A DNA stretch of 64,000 nt from Trichosporon coremiiforme (Eukaryota > Basidiomycota > Tremellomycetes > Trichosporonales > Trichosporonaceae), in the NCBI GenBank assembly GCA_039545355.1, contig BCJJ01000008.1, forward strand, positions 1,227,004-1,291,003, read 5' to 3'. The position numbers and the translations under genes are program-made. Shown piece after piece: positions 21,159 through 37,626 of the stretch (the first letter of the stretch is position 1; each line of letters opens with the position of its first letter). The notes beneath the pieces were generated by a model. The model did not search any database. It was given only the letters and a program-made list of their open reading frames with translations, and was not told the DNA's origin.

Positions 21159-22109
21159 ATGACGACCAAAACCCCCATCATCATAGACTGCGACCCAGGC
21201 CACGACGACGCGCTCGCCATCCTCCTCGCGGCGGGCACGCCCTCTCTCGACGTCCTCGCCATTACGACTGTGGCCGGTAACCAGACGCTGGACAATGTAA
21301 CCCGCAACGCGTCGTCGGTCGCTACGCTCGGCGGCCTTACTTGTCCCATTGCGCGGGGCGCGTCCTGTCCGCTCGTTCGTGACCCGATTGTGGCAGACGT
21401 GCACGGTCTCTCTGGCCTGGATGGCCCCGAGCCTGGCGATCTCCCCGTCCCGCGCCCCGCGATCGACACGCCGGCCTGCGACCTGATCGCGGACCTCGTC
21501 CTCTCCCGCCCCGGGGAGATCACGATCTGCGCTCTGGGTCCTCTGACCAACATTGCGATGGCATTGAGGCGTAGGCCCGAGATCGTCCACGCTATCAAGG
21601 GGATCTACCTCATGGGCGGGAGCGTGGGCAGCGGCAACGTGACCCCGGCGGCCGAGTTCAACATCTTTGTCGACCCCGAGGCCGCACGCGTCGTCTTCCG
21701 CTCCGGCGTCCCTGTCGTCATGGTCCCGCTCGAAGTCACGCACCGCGCATTGGCCACGGATCAGATCATCGCCGACATTGCCGCTCTCAATACCCGCTTG
21801 AGTAAAGCCCTCGTCAAGATTCTCGTCTTCTTCAAGGACGCGTACCTGCGCACGCAAGGGTTCGGATCGCCCCCCATTCATGACCCGTGTGCTGTCATGG
21901 CGCTCATTCATCCTGAGATTATCAAGACGACACGCGCGGTTATTGATGTTGAGACTAATGGCGGTCTGACCACGGGTCAGACTGTTGTCGACCGTAGGGC
22001 TCTTGCGCCGGACAACTGTACCACGGCTTTTGCGAGCGATATCGACGTCGACGCGTTCTGGGCCAAGATGCTCGAGGCGCTGAAGCGCATTGGCGAGCCG
22101 GAGTGGTAA
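21159..22109 (+). CDS. Inosine-uridine preferring nucleoside hydrolase
   Basis: Hydrolyses the N-glycosidic bond of ribonucleosides to give base and ribose, in nucleoside salvage (yeast Urh1 family). One exon, 316 residues, a usual length. The N-terminal DCDPGHDDALAILLA carries the Asp cluster that binds calcium and activates water. Further family blocks are ALGPLTNIAMAL, YLMGGSVGSGNVTPAAEFN and IHDPCAVMALIHP, the last with the metal/ribose-contacting His-Asp. A longer frame upstream begins with TTG, so the ATG at 21159 after a pyrimidine-rich leader is the start. Its stop is 177 bp from that of the convergent CLASP gene. A second, intron-rich member of the same family lies at 34906-36353. 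Substrate preference between pyrimidine and purine nucleosides cannot be decided here. Confidence 0.93.
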   Translation: MTTKTPIIIDCDPGHDDALAILLAAGTPSLDVLAITTVAGNQTLDNVTRNASSVATLGGLTCPIARGASCPLVRDPIVADVHGLSGLDGPEPGDLPVPRPAIDTPACDLIADLVLSRPGEITICALGPLTNIAMALRRRPEIVHAIKGIYLMGGSVGSGNVTPAAEFNIFVDPEAARVVFRSGVPVVMVPLEVTHRALATDQIIADIAALNTRLSKALVKILVFFKDAYLRTQGFGSPPIHDPCAVMALIHPEIIKTTRAVIDVETNGGLTTGQTVVDRRALAPDNCTTAFASDIDVDAFWAKMLEALKRIGEPEW

Positions 22110-22286
22110 CGCCTGGCTCGAGCTCGCCCACAGCTTAGCCCTCGACGCGCCTCGACGCAGCATCCGGCCCCTCCCCGTTCTGCCCACAACTCAACCTCAA
22201 CTCTTACCCTAGACACACCCTAGATTCGTATTATTCTTGCATAAGTGATTATTTCATGACTAGAAATACATATACATTCAGTCAGT

Positions 22287-25200
22287 TCAGTTGACGTCCT
22301 GGAGCACGCCGCGGTCGCTGAAGCGCGCGAGGATGGCCGAGCTCTTGCCGCTGGGCGTGCTCACATCGCTCCGGATGACCACGACATTCCCGTCGTCGTC
22401 CTCTTCCTCGAGCGACGCGTCGCGTCCCGCCTTCTGCGCGTCCAGCATCTTCTTTAAGCTCGGCGGGATGCCGCTGATGCGCCGGCTGTGGAGCACGGCG
22501 GGCGACTCGGAGCCGCGCTTGCTCGGCGTGCGGTGCAGCACGTCCGCGCCGTGCACCGCCGTCAGGACGGGGTCGAGCGCCTTCGGGAGCGTCGCCGCAA
22601 TCTTGCTCCCCGGCGAGGAGCCGCTGTCGCGCGAACGGCTCGTGCGCGTCGAGTTCGGCGAGAGGCGCTCCGCCATCGCGATCGGAGACGTTGACGTTGG
22701 CGTACGCGCGACATAATCGTCCATCGACGTGGACGGCGTTGGGATCGCGAGCGACGACGACTTGGTCGACACGGGGCTCGCGGACGCAGCAGCGGACGTG
22801 AACGTCTTCGACGCAGGCGAGTGCTTCGTCGCGTCCACGTCGGGAGGGGACGAGCGCACAGAGCGCTCGGAGGCTTTCTCCGGCGCATCGGTCGGGAGAG
22901 CGTTCGTGCTCATGCTGAGCCCGGGACCGGGGAGCGGGAACGTCTCCGGCTCAGCCTTGGCGTCGCGCCTCGTGACGGCGCGGACAGGACGCAGACCGGC
23001 ACCCGCGGCCGAAGACGTACCGAGTACGCTCGCCTTGCTCTTGTTCCCGCTGCGACCGGGGCGGAAGTTCTCCATCGGCGCCTTCAGTTTCACGCGCTGC
23101 CGTTTGCTGGGTGGCAGAGCAGCCTCGGCGTTCCGAGCGCGCGAGGCTGCGGTCGACGCGAACAGGCCGCCGATGGCGCCGCGGGTGCGGGGAGCAGCGG
23201 GGGCAGCCGCAGGACGAGCCGGCTTCGGGGCACTGATGGACGAGTTGCCCATGCCTGTTCCAGGGCGCGAGGGAGGCTTCGCGGCAGGCGGCTCAGGCTT
23301 GGCGGTCACCGTGGCTGCGGCACGAGCCACCGTCGCAGCGGTCGGCTTGAACAGGGAGCTGGCCGTATTGCGGGTGTGGGAGGCGGCACGGCGAGTAGGC
23401 GGGGCCGACTCAGAGGTTTTGGTGGAGGAATTGAGACCGGCGGCCTTGCCCATGGTAGAGGCAGCAGTCGCGGTACCCTTGGAGATAGTAGACGTAGCCG
23501 ATTTCGTCATGGCCGAGGCGGACCTCTTCTGCGATGTCGAAAGTTTCTCCTCCTCCTTGGTCGAGCTCTTCGTCGCGAGCTTGGCCGGAGCCGGCGCTCC
23601 CTTGTCACCGAGAAGCTTGGACACAGGGCGGAAGGACTTCTTCTCTACAGGGTGCGACACGGTGCGAGTCGCCGGGCGGATGGGAGCGTTGGCGGGGCGG
23701 CGAGGTCCCAGAGCAGAGTGCTGAGACGTCTGCAGCGGGTCGGGCTTAGTTTCCGCAGCCTTCACCTCAGCTGGCTCCTTGGCCGGCTCAGTCGCCGGCT
23801 CATCAGCGGCCGAAGGTGTTACCTCGCTGATAACCTCCAAGATTGAGGCCTCAGGCTCGGGAGCTCCCTTCATAAAGGAAGGCACCGGGGCGGAGACGGA
23901 TCGCGGGGTCGGAGGGGCGACAGATACCGAGAGGACGGCGGACGAAGGTGCGACAGGAGAGGCGGACGTCGCGGGCTGTCCGGGAGGCTCATGCGTCTCC
24001 CCGACCTCCTCGACTTCCTCAGCTTCCTGCTCCAGCTCCTCCTCGGGCTCAAGCTCGGCCACGGGCTCATCGAACTGAGTCTCCTTGACGAGCTCCGAGA
24101 CCTTCGGAACCAGCGGCTGCGGCTCCTCAGTCACCGTCTTTCTCGGCAGTCCCGACTCCCTGATGCTGTCACCTTCGCTGGTGTCGTCGTCGTTAAAGTT
24201 GGCACTCGTGCTAGTGACAGTCTCCAGCTCCCTAGACACAGGCGAGAGGTGTTCGGGCACGAGGTCGACCGGGGCAGCGGTCAGGATAGCAGTCTCATCC
24301 ATGTCGAGAAGGTCTTCTACTGGTCTGCTTGACGTGCTCCATGTCAAGGGCGTGGAAGCGTTGGTACCGCTAACCAGACTCACAGTGACGTCGGGTTCGT
24401 GGGGCTCGTTCTCGTCCTCCTCGACGAGAGCGTCAGATTGCAATGCAGCCTGGGACTTGACCGGAGTGGCTAACACCTCAAAGGCGGACGGGTTCGCGAG
24501 GCTCATGAGGTCGTGCAGAGTCGACTCTCGTCGCATGCCCATCTTGCCGTACGAAGTGGCCGACGCCAGTCCACCGAACACGAACGACGTGTCACGGGCA
24601 GGCGAATCGCCGAACGCGATAAGCGGCTGCGAGAAGCGCGGTCCCTTTGGCGGCTCGCGCTCAACTGACCGCACCTCCTCCGGGAACGTGATCTCGGGGT
24701 CGGAGCCCTTGCGCTTCGTTCCCAGTCGGGGCGGCGATGAGTCGTCGACGGGCGTTGATAACAGGCTTCGCCGAGGAAGGGGCGAAATCCGGCGCATCAC
24801 CTTCTGCGTCGGCGTGGCAGATCCCGGGTTGTCCATAGATGCCCGCCGCAGTGGCGTGTGTATCTGCTGAGGAGAAAACTTTTGGATGAGGTCGGTCACA
24901 CCGGGCTTGGAAGTGCTCGAGGCCGTCAGCGAGTTCGTCGACGCCGGTCGTCGCGGACCCGGCGACTGGGCAACGCTGACGTTAGCAACGGAGAGGTCCA
25001 GGAGGCTCATGTCGGCTTCTCCGGCATCGGTCTTGCGGAGCAGGGAGGAGAGTGACGGAGATTCAGTCGGCAGGCTGTGCGTCTTCTGCGGAGCCAGACG
25101 TTGCTGGACCCGCGGTGATGGCGGGCTGTTCTTGACAGTGACTGGTCGGACAGTTGGGGATGGAGGAAGGGGGATGGCGGCAACGGCCTTGACCTCGGCG

Positions 25201-26865
25201 CGAGCGGCGACTCGGGCGGGAGGCGTGCTTTCTCCAACCATGCGCTCAAAGTCACTAACTCGCGCTTTTACGCGGCCGAGAGGAGGCGGGATTGGGGCTG
25301 GAGGGGCAAACGAGGAAGCGAGGGTCGGCAAGTTTTCGGAGCTGTCGTGAGTCGAGGTTGCGCTTCTTCCCAATCGCCGCGGGGACGAGGGTGGGTGTCG
25401 GCGAGTGCTAGAGCTGCGGGAAGACGAACTCAGCGCCTCATCACGGTACCGTGGAGTCTCTTCTGGCTCGGCAGAGTGCGGTCGCCGCAGTTCCTGGGAT
25501 CGCGTTTTATGCATTGGTTGCCGCCGCGTGCTATCGTTGTAAGAAGATGGAGGGAGTGTGCGTGTTGGTCTTGACAGGAGAGCATGACGCGTAGACTCCT
25601 GCTTGTCGTGAAGGCTGGATGCCGAAGTTTGCTTTTGGAGGGGCTGAGTGGCAGAGACGGTGCGGGTCGCACGGCCAAGTGAGCTCAGCGGCGCACGAGG
25701 CGGCGGAGGGTGATGCTCTTCCTCGTCGGTCGTGTTGGACACCACTCGCGCCAGTCGAGTCCGCCGTGATGGCCCGGCATGGGCCGCCTCATTGCGTCCA
25801 AGATGACTGGTGGAGGGTGCGCTCAGAGGCTCGTGAGCCGAGGCGGCCGCTCGAAGAGCAGCCTGCAGTGGCCGGGTCGCCGATCGCGTTTTGGGTTTCG
25901 AAGGCGCTCCATCTCCTGCTGGGATGTCGAGGTATCGGCGAATCGTCGGTGTCAGAGGGTTGGAGAAGCTGTGTTGCGTCAGTGCGCCGATCCTTCAGCC
26001 CCTCTTCATGAGTCACACTGGCTGAATGGACGAGACGAGATTAAGTTACTCACTCTTCGACGCGCTCAGGCCAAATGTCCATGAACAGGGCCCAGACCCG
26101 CTTGCTCGTCTTGCGGACGTCAGCATCGCGATCCGTCGCCATCTTGCGGATGCACAGCTCGAGAACCTCCAAGCCCTTCTCGTTCCAGATCGAGCGATCC
26201 CATTCCAACACGGCGCGCTCCACGCCCACCGCGGCCGCGCGCTTACACGCGTCGCTCTTGTCATCGAGGCCATTGCGCAGGTGGATAAGGATATTGGGCA
26301 GGGGACAGTGGGTGATAATCGTTTGAAGACATTTCTCGGCGCGTTTGAGGTAGACCTTGTTCGGTCGGGCAAGAAGTCGGACGAGAGGCGGGAGATACAG
26401 ATGAATCAGCGGATGGAAGTGAGTCGCGAGGCGAGGTGCGAAGGTCTGCAGCAGGTCCGTGGACACTCCAGACAACCTTCCACGGTCCGAGAGCATCTGT
26501 TCATGTCAGTCGTCGCGTTTCCCGCCCAGTGTGTACTCACACAGTCCACGATCCTCAGTCCAACCCCCTTGTTTCCTACACCTCGCACATATAACTCGAG
26601 ATGTTTGTAACCTCCACCTCGCGTGATGGCGGCGAAGCGGATCAGAGCTCGTTCGAACTTCTCCCAAGTGTCTTCTCGCTCATCGGGTTCGAGGACTGTC
26701 GCTAGGGTGTCTAGTTCGATCTGCAGAGCATGAGGTGTCGGACACTGCAACGTCAGTCTAGCGCGCACTTGCCACCCTGGGACGATGAATTGAGGTCCGT
26801 CCCGCGGAACTGGTGCGGGAAGAAAGACTTACGGGGATCTTCGCGCCAGCCTCAACAGGTGGCAT
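22287..26865 (-). CDS. CLASP-family microtubule-associated protein, single N-terminal TOG-like domain
   Basis: Four exons, 26865-26833, 26744-26541, 26496-26054 and 25968-22287, join in phase over introns of 88, 44 and 85 nt; the protein has 1453 residues. Residues about 12-225 form a HEAT-rich CLASP N-terminal/TOG-like domain (EKFERALIRFAAITRGG, LLQTFAPRLATHFHPLIHLY, the NGLDDKSDACKRAAAVGVER repeat). The remaining 1200 residues are Ser, Pro, Ala and basic-rich, with no second TOG or C-terminal domain visible; this part should bind the microtubule lattice. An SxIP motif, SGIP in a basic context (RRISGIPPSLKK, about residue 1392), would recruit the protein to plus ends through EB1. Expected role: microtubule stabilisation at spindle and cortex. 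Domain identity is by pattern recognition. The short first exon encodes only 11 residues. Confidence 0.82.
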
Positions 26866-27173
26866 CCTAAATGACGTCGAAAGAGAGCGAACAGCGCCTA
26901 GGGGGCGCGACAGAGGTGTTAAGGACAGACAGGTGGTGGTAACAGTGCGACGTTGCTCAGCCGATGCGTGTTGACGGTTTACAGTTCCCGGAACTTGTCA
27001 ACAAAGCACACGCGCCGGGCTAGCGGGATCAAAATATGCATCCGCGTCTAATGCGCCTACTAATGCGAAATATAAATGCCGTAATGTCGCTGCGTTATGG
27101 ATCAGGAACACTGCAATTAAAATGCCGCAAAAGACAAACAAACGACTGGTTGACAGGTCGCCATCCTCGCCGT
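26866..27173. other. Intergenic region upstream of the CLASP gene
   Basis: 308 bp serving as promoter of the CLASP gene and 3' flank of DBR1. It contains a TGACGG/CAAAGCACACGCG-type GC patch and an AT-richer segment near 27030-27080. No gene seen. Confidence 0.4.
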
Positions 27174-28767
27174 CTACTGGGGGCGCGGGTTGATCTTGTT
27201 CTCGATGCCAAGCATGCCGCAGAATGCTTCAGTTTGCGGGTTCGTGTACCACGCGCTCGGCGAACCTCCCGGCTCTCCTTCTGGCGGTGCCGTGGGCCAG
27301 AACTGCTGCACTCGTCCGATATCGATCGGTCCCTTCTCCCAGACCAGAGGAGGTACGGCTCCTTCGGCCAACTCCGCCTCACCCAATTGGCCCGGCACAA
27401 GCAGGCCCTCGTGCTCTATCCGCTGCAGTTCATCCGCGACCATGGCCGTGAGAACTTCTGGCTCGGGCAAAGGAGGCTGGAAGAAGTCGGTGCTGAGGAA
27501 GGGGTGCAGCGCGCGAGTGATAGCCAGCCATTGCGGGTCAAAAGTGAACTTCAGCTGACCGGGAACCCCCTGTTCAGGTGTGGGGATGTCAAGGAACTGA
27601 CGAGAGTTAGCATGTGCAGGTAGCGATTAACTCACTTGAATGAACTCCTTTCCCTTCCCGCACTTGTCCAGAGCTAAGAACTTGGTAGTATTGGGTATCG
27701 GATCGGCTGACGCGACACCGTTAGCATCGACGGGGAGGATAGCCGCCTGGGTCGTGGCCGGCTCTGATGACGGAGCAGGTAGCTTAATGGGCTCATCAAA
27801 CTCCTCATCACTGATGGCGATCTCGTCCGGGTTCTCCGTAGACGCCGGCTGGGTCTCCGAAACAACGACGGTTTCAACCTCGTCCTCGTCGTCGGAGATT
27901 GCGATCTCATCGGGGTTGGAGACGGGAGCCACGATATCCACGACCGAAGCAGGGGCTGCAGAATCCACTGGGTGCTCGTAGAGAGCAGAAAACTTGACGT
28001 GCAAGTGCGCGGCAAACCAGAGTGATGGCTGCAGGTTCCTCAGGAGGTCGAGCAGGGGCGGAGAGCCGAGGGCATCGCGGTCGACCTCATCGCGGAAGAA
28101 CGGCTTACGCCGGAGAAGCTTCTGGGTGTCGCCGTGCTTAGCAATCGTGATGGGCCAGTCGTGCGACAGGAAGACGCAAGGGTTCTTGCGATCGAGCTGC
28201 ATCAGCCTCCCAACGTCGTACTTGCGGATGTGGTAGACGCTGCGCAGCATCGAGTGGTTGTAGGGTACCCGCTCGAAATGACCTGCGCGGATTAGTACAT
28301 CTGTTGCGCATCCTGTTCCTCACCCTTCTCGTAGTCGTGAGGTTTGAAGATGCCGCTGGCACCCGATATTCGCAGGCCGTTCACCATCACGCTTCCGGCG
28401 GCTCCGAGGTAGTAGATGTTCGGCGCGAGCCATCCACCGTGGTACAGCTCCCACATGTAATTGCTCGCCTCATGGTTGCCGCCAATAACGATCGTGAGTA
28501 CTGGAGCGACTCTCTTTCCAGCATAGTACTCGTGGAACGTTCCCAACTGCCTAAACTTTGCCGGCACGTTCAGAGACTCGAAGTCAAATCGCGATCGGAG
28601 AGCCTGAAAGTCTCCACACAGGAGCAGGAGCTCAACTTTTCGCCCTTTCGCTTGCTCGAACTGGGCGACCGAGTCGTAGATCGCAGTGAGACTACCGTGG
28701 CAGCATCCTTGAATGGCCACCTGCAATGTTAGGATGCGGCGAACGTAGGACGAAGACTCACAAGCAT
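27174..28767 (-). CDS. DBR1: RNA lariat debranching enzyme
   Basis: Cleaves the 2'-5' branch of excised intron lariats in the nucleus so that they can be degraded. Four exons, 28767-28762, 28720-28324, 28282-27636 and 27596-27174, over introns of 41, 41 and 39 nt, give 490 residues. The first exon is only 6 nt (Met-Leu); without it the frame would begin with a TTG codon inside the acceptor CAG. All metallophosphoesterase motifs are present: GCCHG near the N-terminus, LLLCGDFQALR, GGNHEASNYMWEL, IFKPHDYEKGHFERVPY across the exon 2/3 junction, FLSHDWP and AAHLHVKF. An acidic insertion with two SNPDEIAISDDE-like repeats separates the catalytic part from the C-terminal domain (FLALDKCGKGKEFIQFLDI, FTFDPQWLAITRA). 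Family-typical length lies between yeast and human enzymes. Confidence 0.95.
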
Positions 28768-34210
<5,443 letters not shown>

Positions 34211-34905
34211 ACGGTCTAGGAACCAGCTCCTCACGCGACACACCACACGACACATGCCCGTCCCGCGCTCGCGGACAGGCTCATTGGCCGAAGCACGTCA
34301 AGGGTCTTCGGCCATAACAATAAGAGGGGACGTACGCCTCACCACGAGGCTTGCTATCCCACAATAATCAAGTCATCCAAGCAATCCAACAAGCACACTT
34401 TCCCCACATCCACAGCCCATCTCATCCAGTGTCGCGACACGTATATTTTTTAGGACATATACCCCTCAAGTTTTCTTCCTTCTCCTCTTCTTTCGTACTC
34501 GTATGATTGGGCCGTGTGTAACGGTTTAGTATTAGAGCCACCTGGTATTGACGCGATGCAAAGGCATTAAAATTCAACTTCATCGCTGCAAGTTGGTTGA
34601 CAGTTAGTCACCGCCGCTCAACGTGTCAGCGGATCTGACCGACATTCCAGCGGATCTGACCACGCGCCGCCGGTGCCTCACCGACCCAGGTGACCAGTGC
34701 TGATCCAGGCGACCCAGGTACTTTCCTCATGGTTTCCTTTCGCTCCGGCTGTCCTTTCGGCTCGGAGCCAGCCGTCACGATCAGTCACGGTCTGAGCTTC
34801 ATACATGCCTCTCATTCTATTATCTCTACGGTGTTACGCATGCTGCACTCACGGCCAGGAATAGCTAGCGGCGCCATACGCACCATATGTATGCGCCATA
34901 GTGCC
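34211..34905. other. Convergent 3' intergenic region
   Basis: About 700 bp between two convergent stops. AT-rich patches near 34435-34480 (TATATTTTTTAGGACATATA) and 34540-34590 fit polyadenylation signals. No gene seen. Confidence 0.45.
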
Positions 34906-36353
34906 TCACTTCTTGACGCCCCAGACGCGATCGAGGAGGAGGCGGCCAAGCTCCTCCTCTCCCGGCGTGTTCGAGATCATGAGGGGAAGGTGCTTCTTCT
35001 GCTTGTCCTGGATCGCGTCCTTGCCCTTGTCCTCGACCATCTTCTCGTCAGCAGCGGAGAGCTCCTGCAGCGCCTTGTTCTCCGTGCGGATCTCGGTGCC
35101 CTCGCCCGTCCCTCGCCGGTCGACGACGCACATGCCCCGCGTGCGCTCGCCGTTGCGCTCGATCGTGAACTCGCGCGGCGTGACTGCCCACCCTGGCGCG
35201 AGGTCGCCGTTCGGCCGCCCCGCGTTCTCGACCGCGTACCACATAGCGAGCGGGTCGTGCATCTCCATCGCGTCGGGGTTGCCGAATTGAGCCTGCAGAC
35301 CGCGTACACGCGTCAGAAACGCCGTCGTGAACGCCTTCAGACGCTCGTCCTTCCTGTCGGCGTCGGGGAAGAGGAGGGAAGGGAATGGCACACTATGCGG
35401 CGTTGTGATGTCCAGCGGAGCGAAGGTCAGCCGGAACTCGCCACGCTTCACGGCCTCGAGCACAAGGTCGAAGGCGTACGGGTCAGCGAAGGAGTTGAAC
35501 TCGGCCACCGGGGACGTGTTCCCCGGCACGTCGAGCGCGCCGCCCATCCAGACGACCTCCTTCACGCGGTTGAACACGGCCTTGTTCTGGCGGTACGCCC
35601 ACGCCACATTCGTCACTGTCGTCAGCTCGCGATCCCGAATCAGCTACGCACAGGGTCCGACCGCGACGATCGTCACGCTGTTCTCAGGCTCCTTCTCCAG
35701 CAGGTCCAGGAGGGCTTCGTGGGCCCTCTTGTCCGATGTGCGCACGAGATCACTGTTGAAACCCTCAGGCGGCGTGAACTGCGGCGCAGTCTGCGTAATG
35801 TTCGACAGTCCGTCCTTGCCGTGCTGTCTGTTAGTCAAGGAACCTGACTTAAGCAGCTCACGAAGTACGTCGCGACGTGCGTCTCGCCACCAATAGGTCC
35901 GTCCTCGCCGACGGCGATGAGGGGCCTGTGCGCCGTGTTGAAACGCTCCCGCGCAGCCGAGCTCGCAGCCAGTTCGAGCGAGAGGTTGTAGTACATCTTA
36001 ATCAGATTCGCATAGGTGTGCGTTGCCTGCGCATTGCCTGCCCGTCAGCTCATGCGACTACTACCGGAGCTTACCGAAGACAGAGCAGATCAGCTCGACC
36101 TGCACGTTTGGCTGGGGTTAGTCACCCTGTCTTACGGGCGGCGTCCCGCGGTCCCGTCCTATTTGCCGCTAGACACGCAACACGCACCGATGCAAGTGCG
36201 AAGAGGATCGCGAGCACGTCGTCGACGCCGGGGCTGAGGTTAGCCACTGCGCGCTTCGTAGCTCGCAGCAACAGAACGGAGATGTCTTCCTCCGTCTTCC
36301 TCGTTACGGTGAACCACTCACTCTGTGTCAATAACAATCTTAGCTGGCGCCAT
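34906..36353 (-). CDS. Nucleoside hydrolase, second paralogue, six exons
   Basis: Inosine-uridine nucleoside hydrolase family. Exons 36353-36322, 36233-36188, 36099-36075, 36037-35862, 35823-35652 and 35615-34906 join in phase over introns of 88, 88, 37, 38 and 36 nt, giving 386 residues. The catalytic Asp cluster IVIDTDPGVDDVLAILFA is split by intron 1. Then follow ELICSVFGNA, GEDGPIGGETH, VTIVAVGPLTNVAWA (rebuilt across the last intron, which has a GTGCGT donor and contains a stop), WMGGALDVPGNTSPVAEFN and MHDPLAMWYAVE. An extra C-terminal 120 residues compared with the 316-residue paralogue includes a charged helical tail. Exon 3 is only 25 nt. The weakest junction is exon 2/3, with donor GTGCGT and two possible acceptors. 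Role: release of bases from nucleosides; true substrate unknown. Confidence 0.87.
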
Positions 36354-36721
36354 GGCGAAGAGGTCGCAGGGAGCAGGGGGTGCGGAGTGCGCTGTGTGTG
36401 TCGTGTAGAGGAAAGGCCCAGTCGACGGTCTGGAGCTCGACAATGGGCGTGTGTTGAGTGGTCGAACGTGGTCGAGTGTCGAGTGTGCTAAATTAGTGGA
36501 AAACAGACCGGCGAGTATGCGGACGATAAAGGACGTTTTGGCGACGTGAATCGAGGTGTCTCAGCTCGGAGCGCAACGTCCGCAGATAGCCTCCACTATC
36601 GCGTGTCAGCCGCGGGAAAACCTCGGATCTGTGGTCCACTCTAACCGTTCCGCCAGCCAGTGATAACATCGGCAACGGGCCTAACACTGTTCTTGTTCGC
36701 TTCGAGCTCACCTGACGCGCC

Positions 36722-37130
36722 GTCCAGGTCGTCTCGCGCTTCGTCATCTCGCACCTGCTCGAGACAGCCGGCGCCATGGCCCCAGACGGCGTGAGCATCA
36801 GCATCAGCAACCCAGACTAGGCTACGGAGGACTTGTCGGCCACCGACTTCTCACTAGTGGAATGGGAGAAGAAGGCATGGACCCGCATGTCTGTGTTCGC
36901 GGCGCAGATGTTGCGCGACTCCAGTGTCATGGACGCATCCGTGCTCGAGCAGAACCGGCGCTACCCCCACCGCGTCTTCCGTCTTCCGTCTGAACCCAGG
37001 GCTCGTGGCCAGCGAAGCGTTTCCGCACGGCCAGGTCACGTTCCTCGTTGGCTTAACAAGGCGCATCGCAATCATGCCGCCAGCGGCTATCGATCCGACT
37101 ACGCTGACCTCCCGGCCGTCGTGAGTTCTC
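36722..37130 (+). pseudogene. Short-chain dehydrogenase/reductase remnant, disrupted
   Basis: The frame starting at 36728 reads VVSRFVISHLLETAGAMAPDG, then VSISISNP, an in-frame TAG at 36818-36820, then ATEDLSATDFSLVE and AQMLRDSSVMDASVLEQNRRYP. This matches the middle of fungal SDR proteins that have a 'SRF..THLL' helix, a central strand with NPG/APG, 'DFSLVE' and 'RDSxVxDA...LxxRYP'. At 36977-36990 the 7-mer TTCCGTC is duplicated, which shifts the frame; beyond it the expected RLNPGLVASEAF appears in another frame. Further frame loss follows near 37085-37125. The N-terminal nucleotide-binding motif is not found. A short frame at 37271-37360 (MVHRAEMWEFMEHAAGD...) may be an unrelated or terminal piece. 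So this is a decayed gene copy, unless the assembly is wrong here. Confidence 0.55.
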
Positions 37131-37626
37131 TGCGGAACTCAGCTACCTCGACATTCCCCGGGAGCTGTCGCCAGATTGCGATGTGTCCGGAGGAGGCAGA
37201 ACCCGTCGGTCAAGGCAGGATCTTCGATAAAAATCTCGCAAATGTCGAGCCAGGAAAGTAGGCGCCGGAGATGGTGCACCGCGCCGAGATGTGGGAGTTC
37301 ATGGAGCACGCCGCGGGCGATGTGGCCATGATGACGCTGTACGAGGTGCCGCCGGGTTGAGTATTTATCGTGACGATGACGACCGGAACGCAGTGTTTGT
37401 GCAACTCTTAGAGCTATCACATATCGACTTCATAGTTTCTCAAGCTAAACGGACATGCATGCCAAGTTACAAAGCTCACGGAGGCTAGATTGACAGGTTA
37501 GCTCCCAGCTGATCGACTGGCTGATCGCGGGTAAACCCCGGATATTCCTCTGCCCAGACTTTCAAGTCGTCGCCTCCACTCGACTTCCCCTCCACTTTCA
37601 GCGCTCGACAACAACCCATCCTTGAC

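Noticed and set aside
22729..23846. Open frames of over 300 codons antisense to the CLASP gene
   Set aside because: Composition-driven shadow frames opposite a Ser/Pro/Ala-rich coding exon.
37271..37360. Small frame MVHRAEMWEFMEHAAGD... downstream of the SDR remnant
   Set aside because: Looks protein-like but is 29 codons long and cannot be joined to the SDR frame or placed in a family, so it is not listed as a gene.
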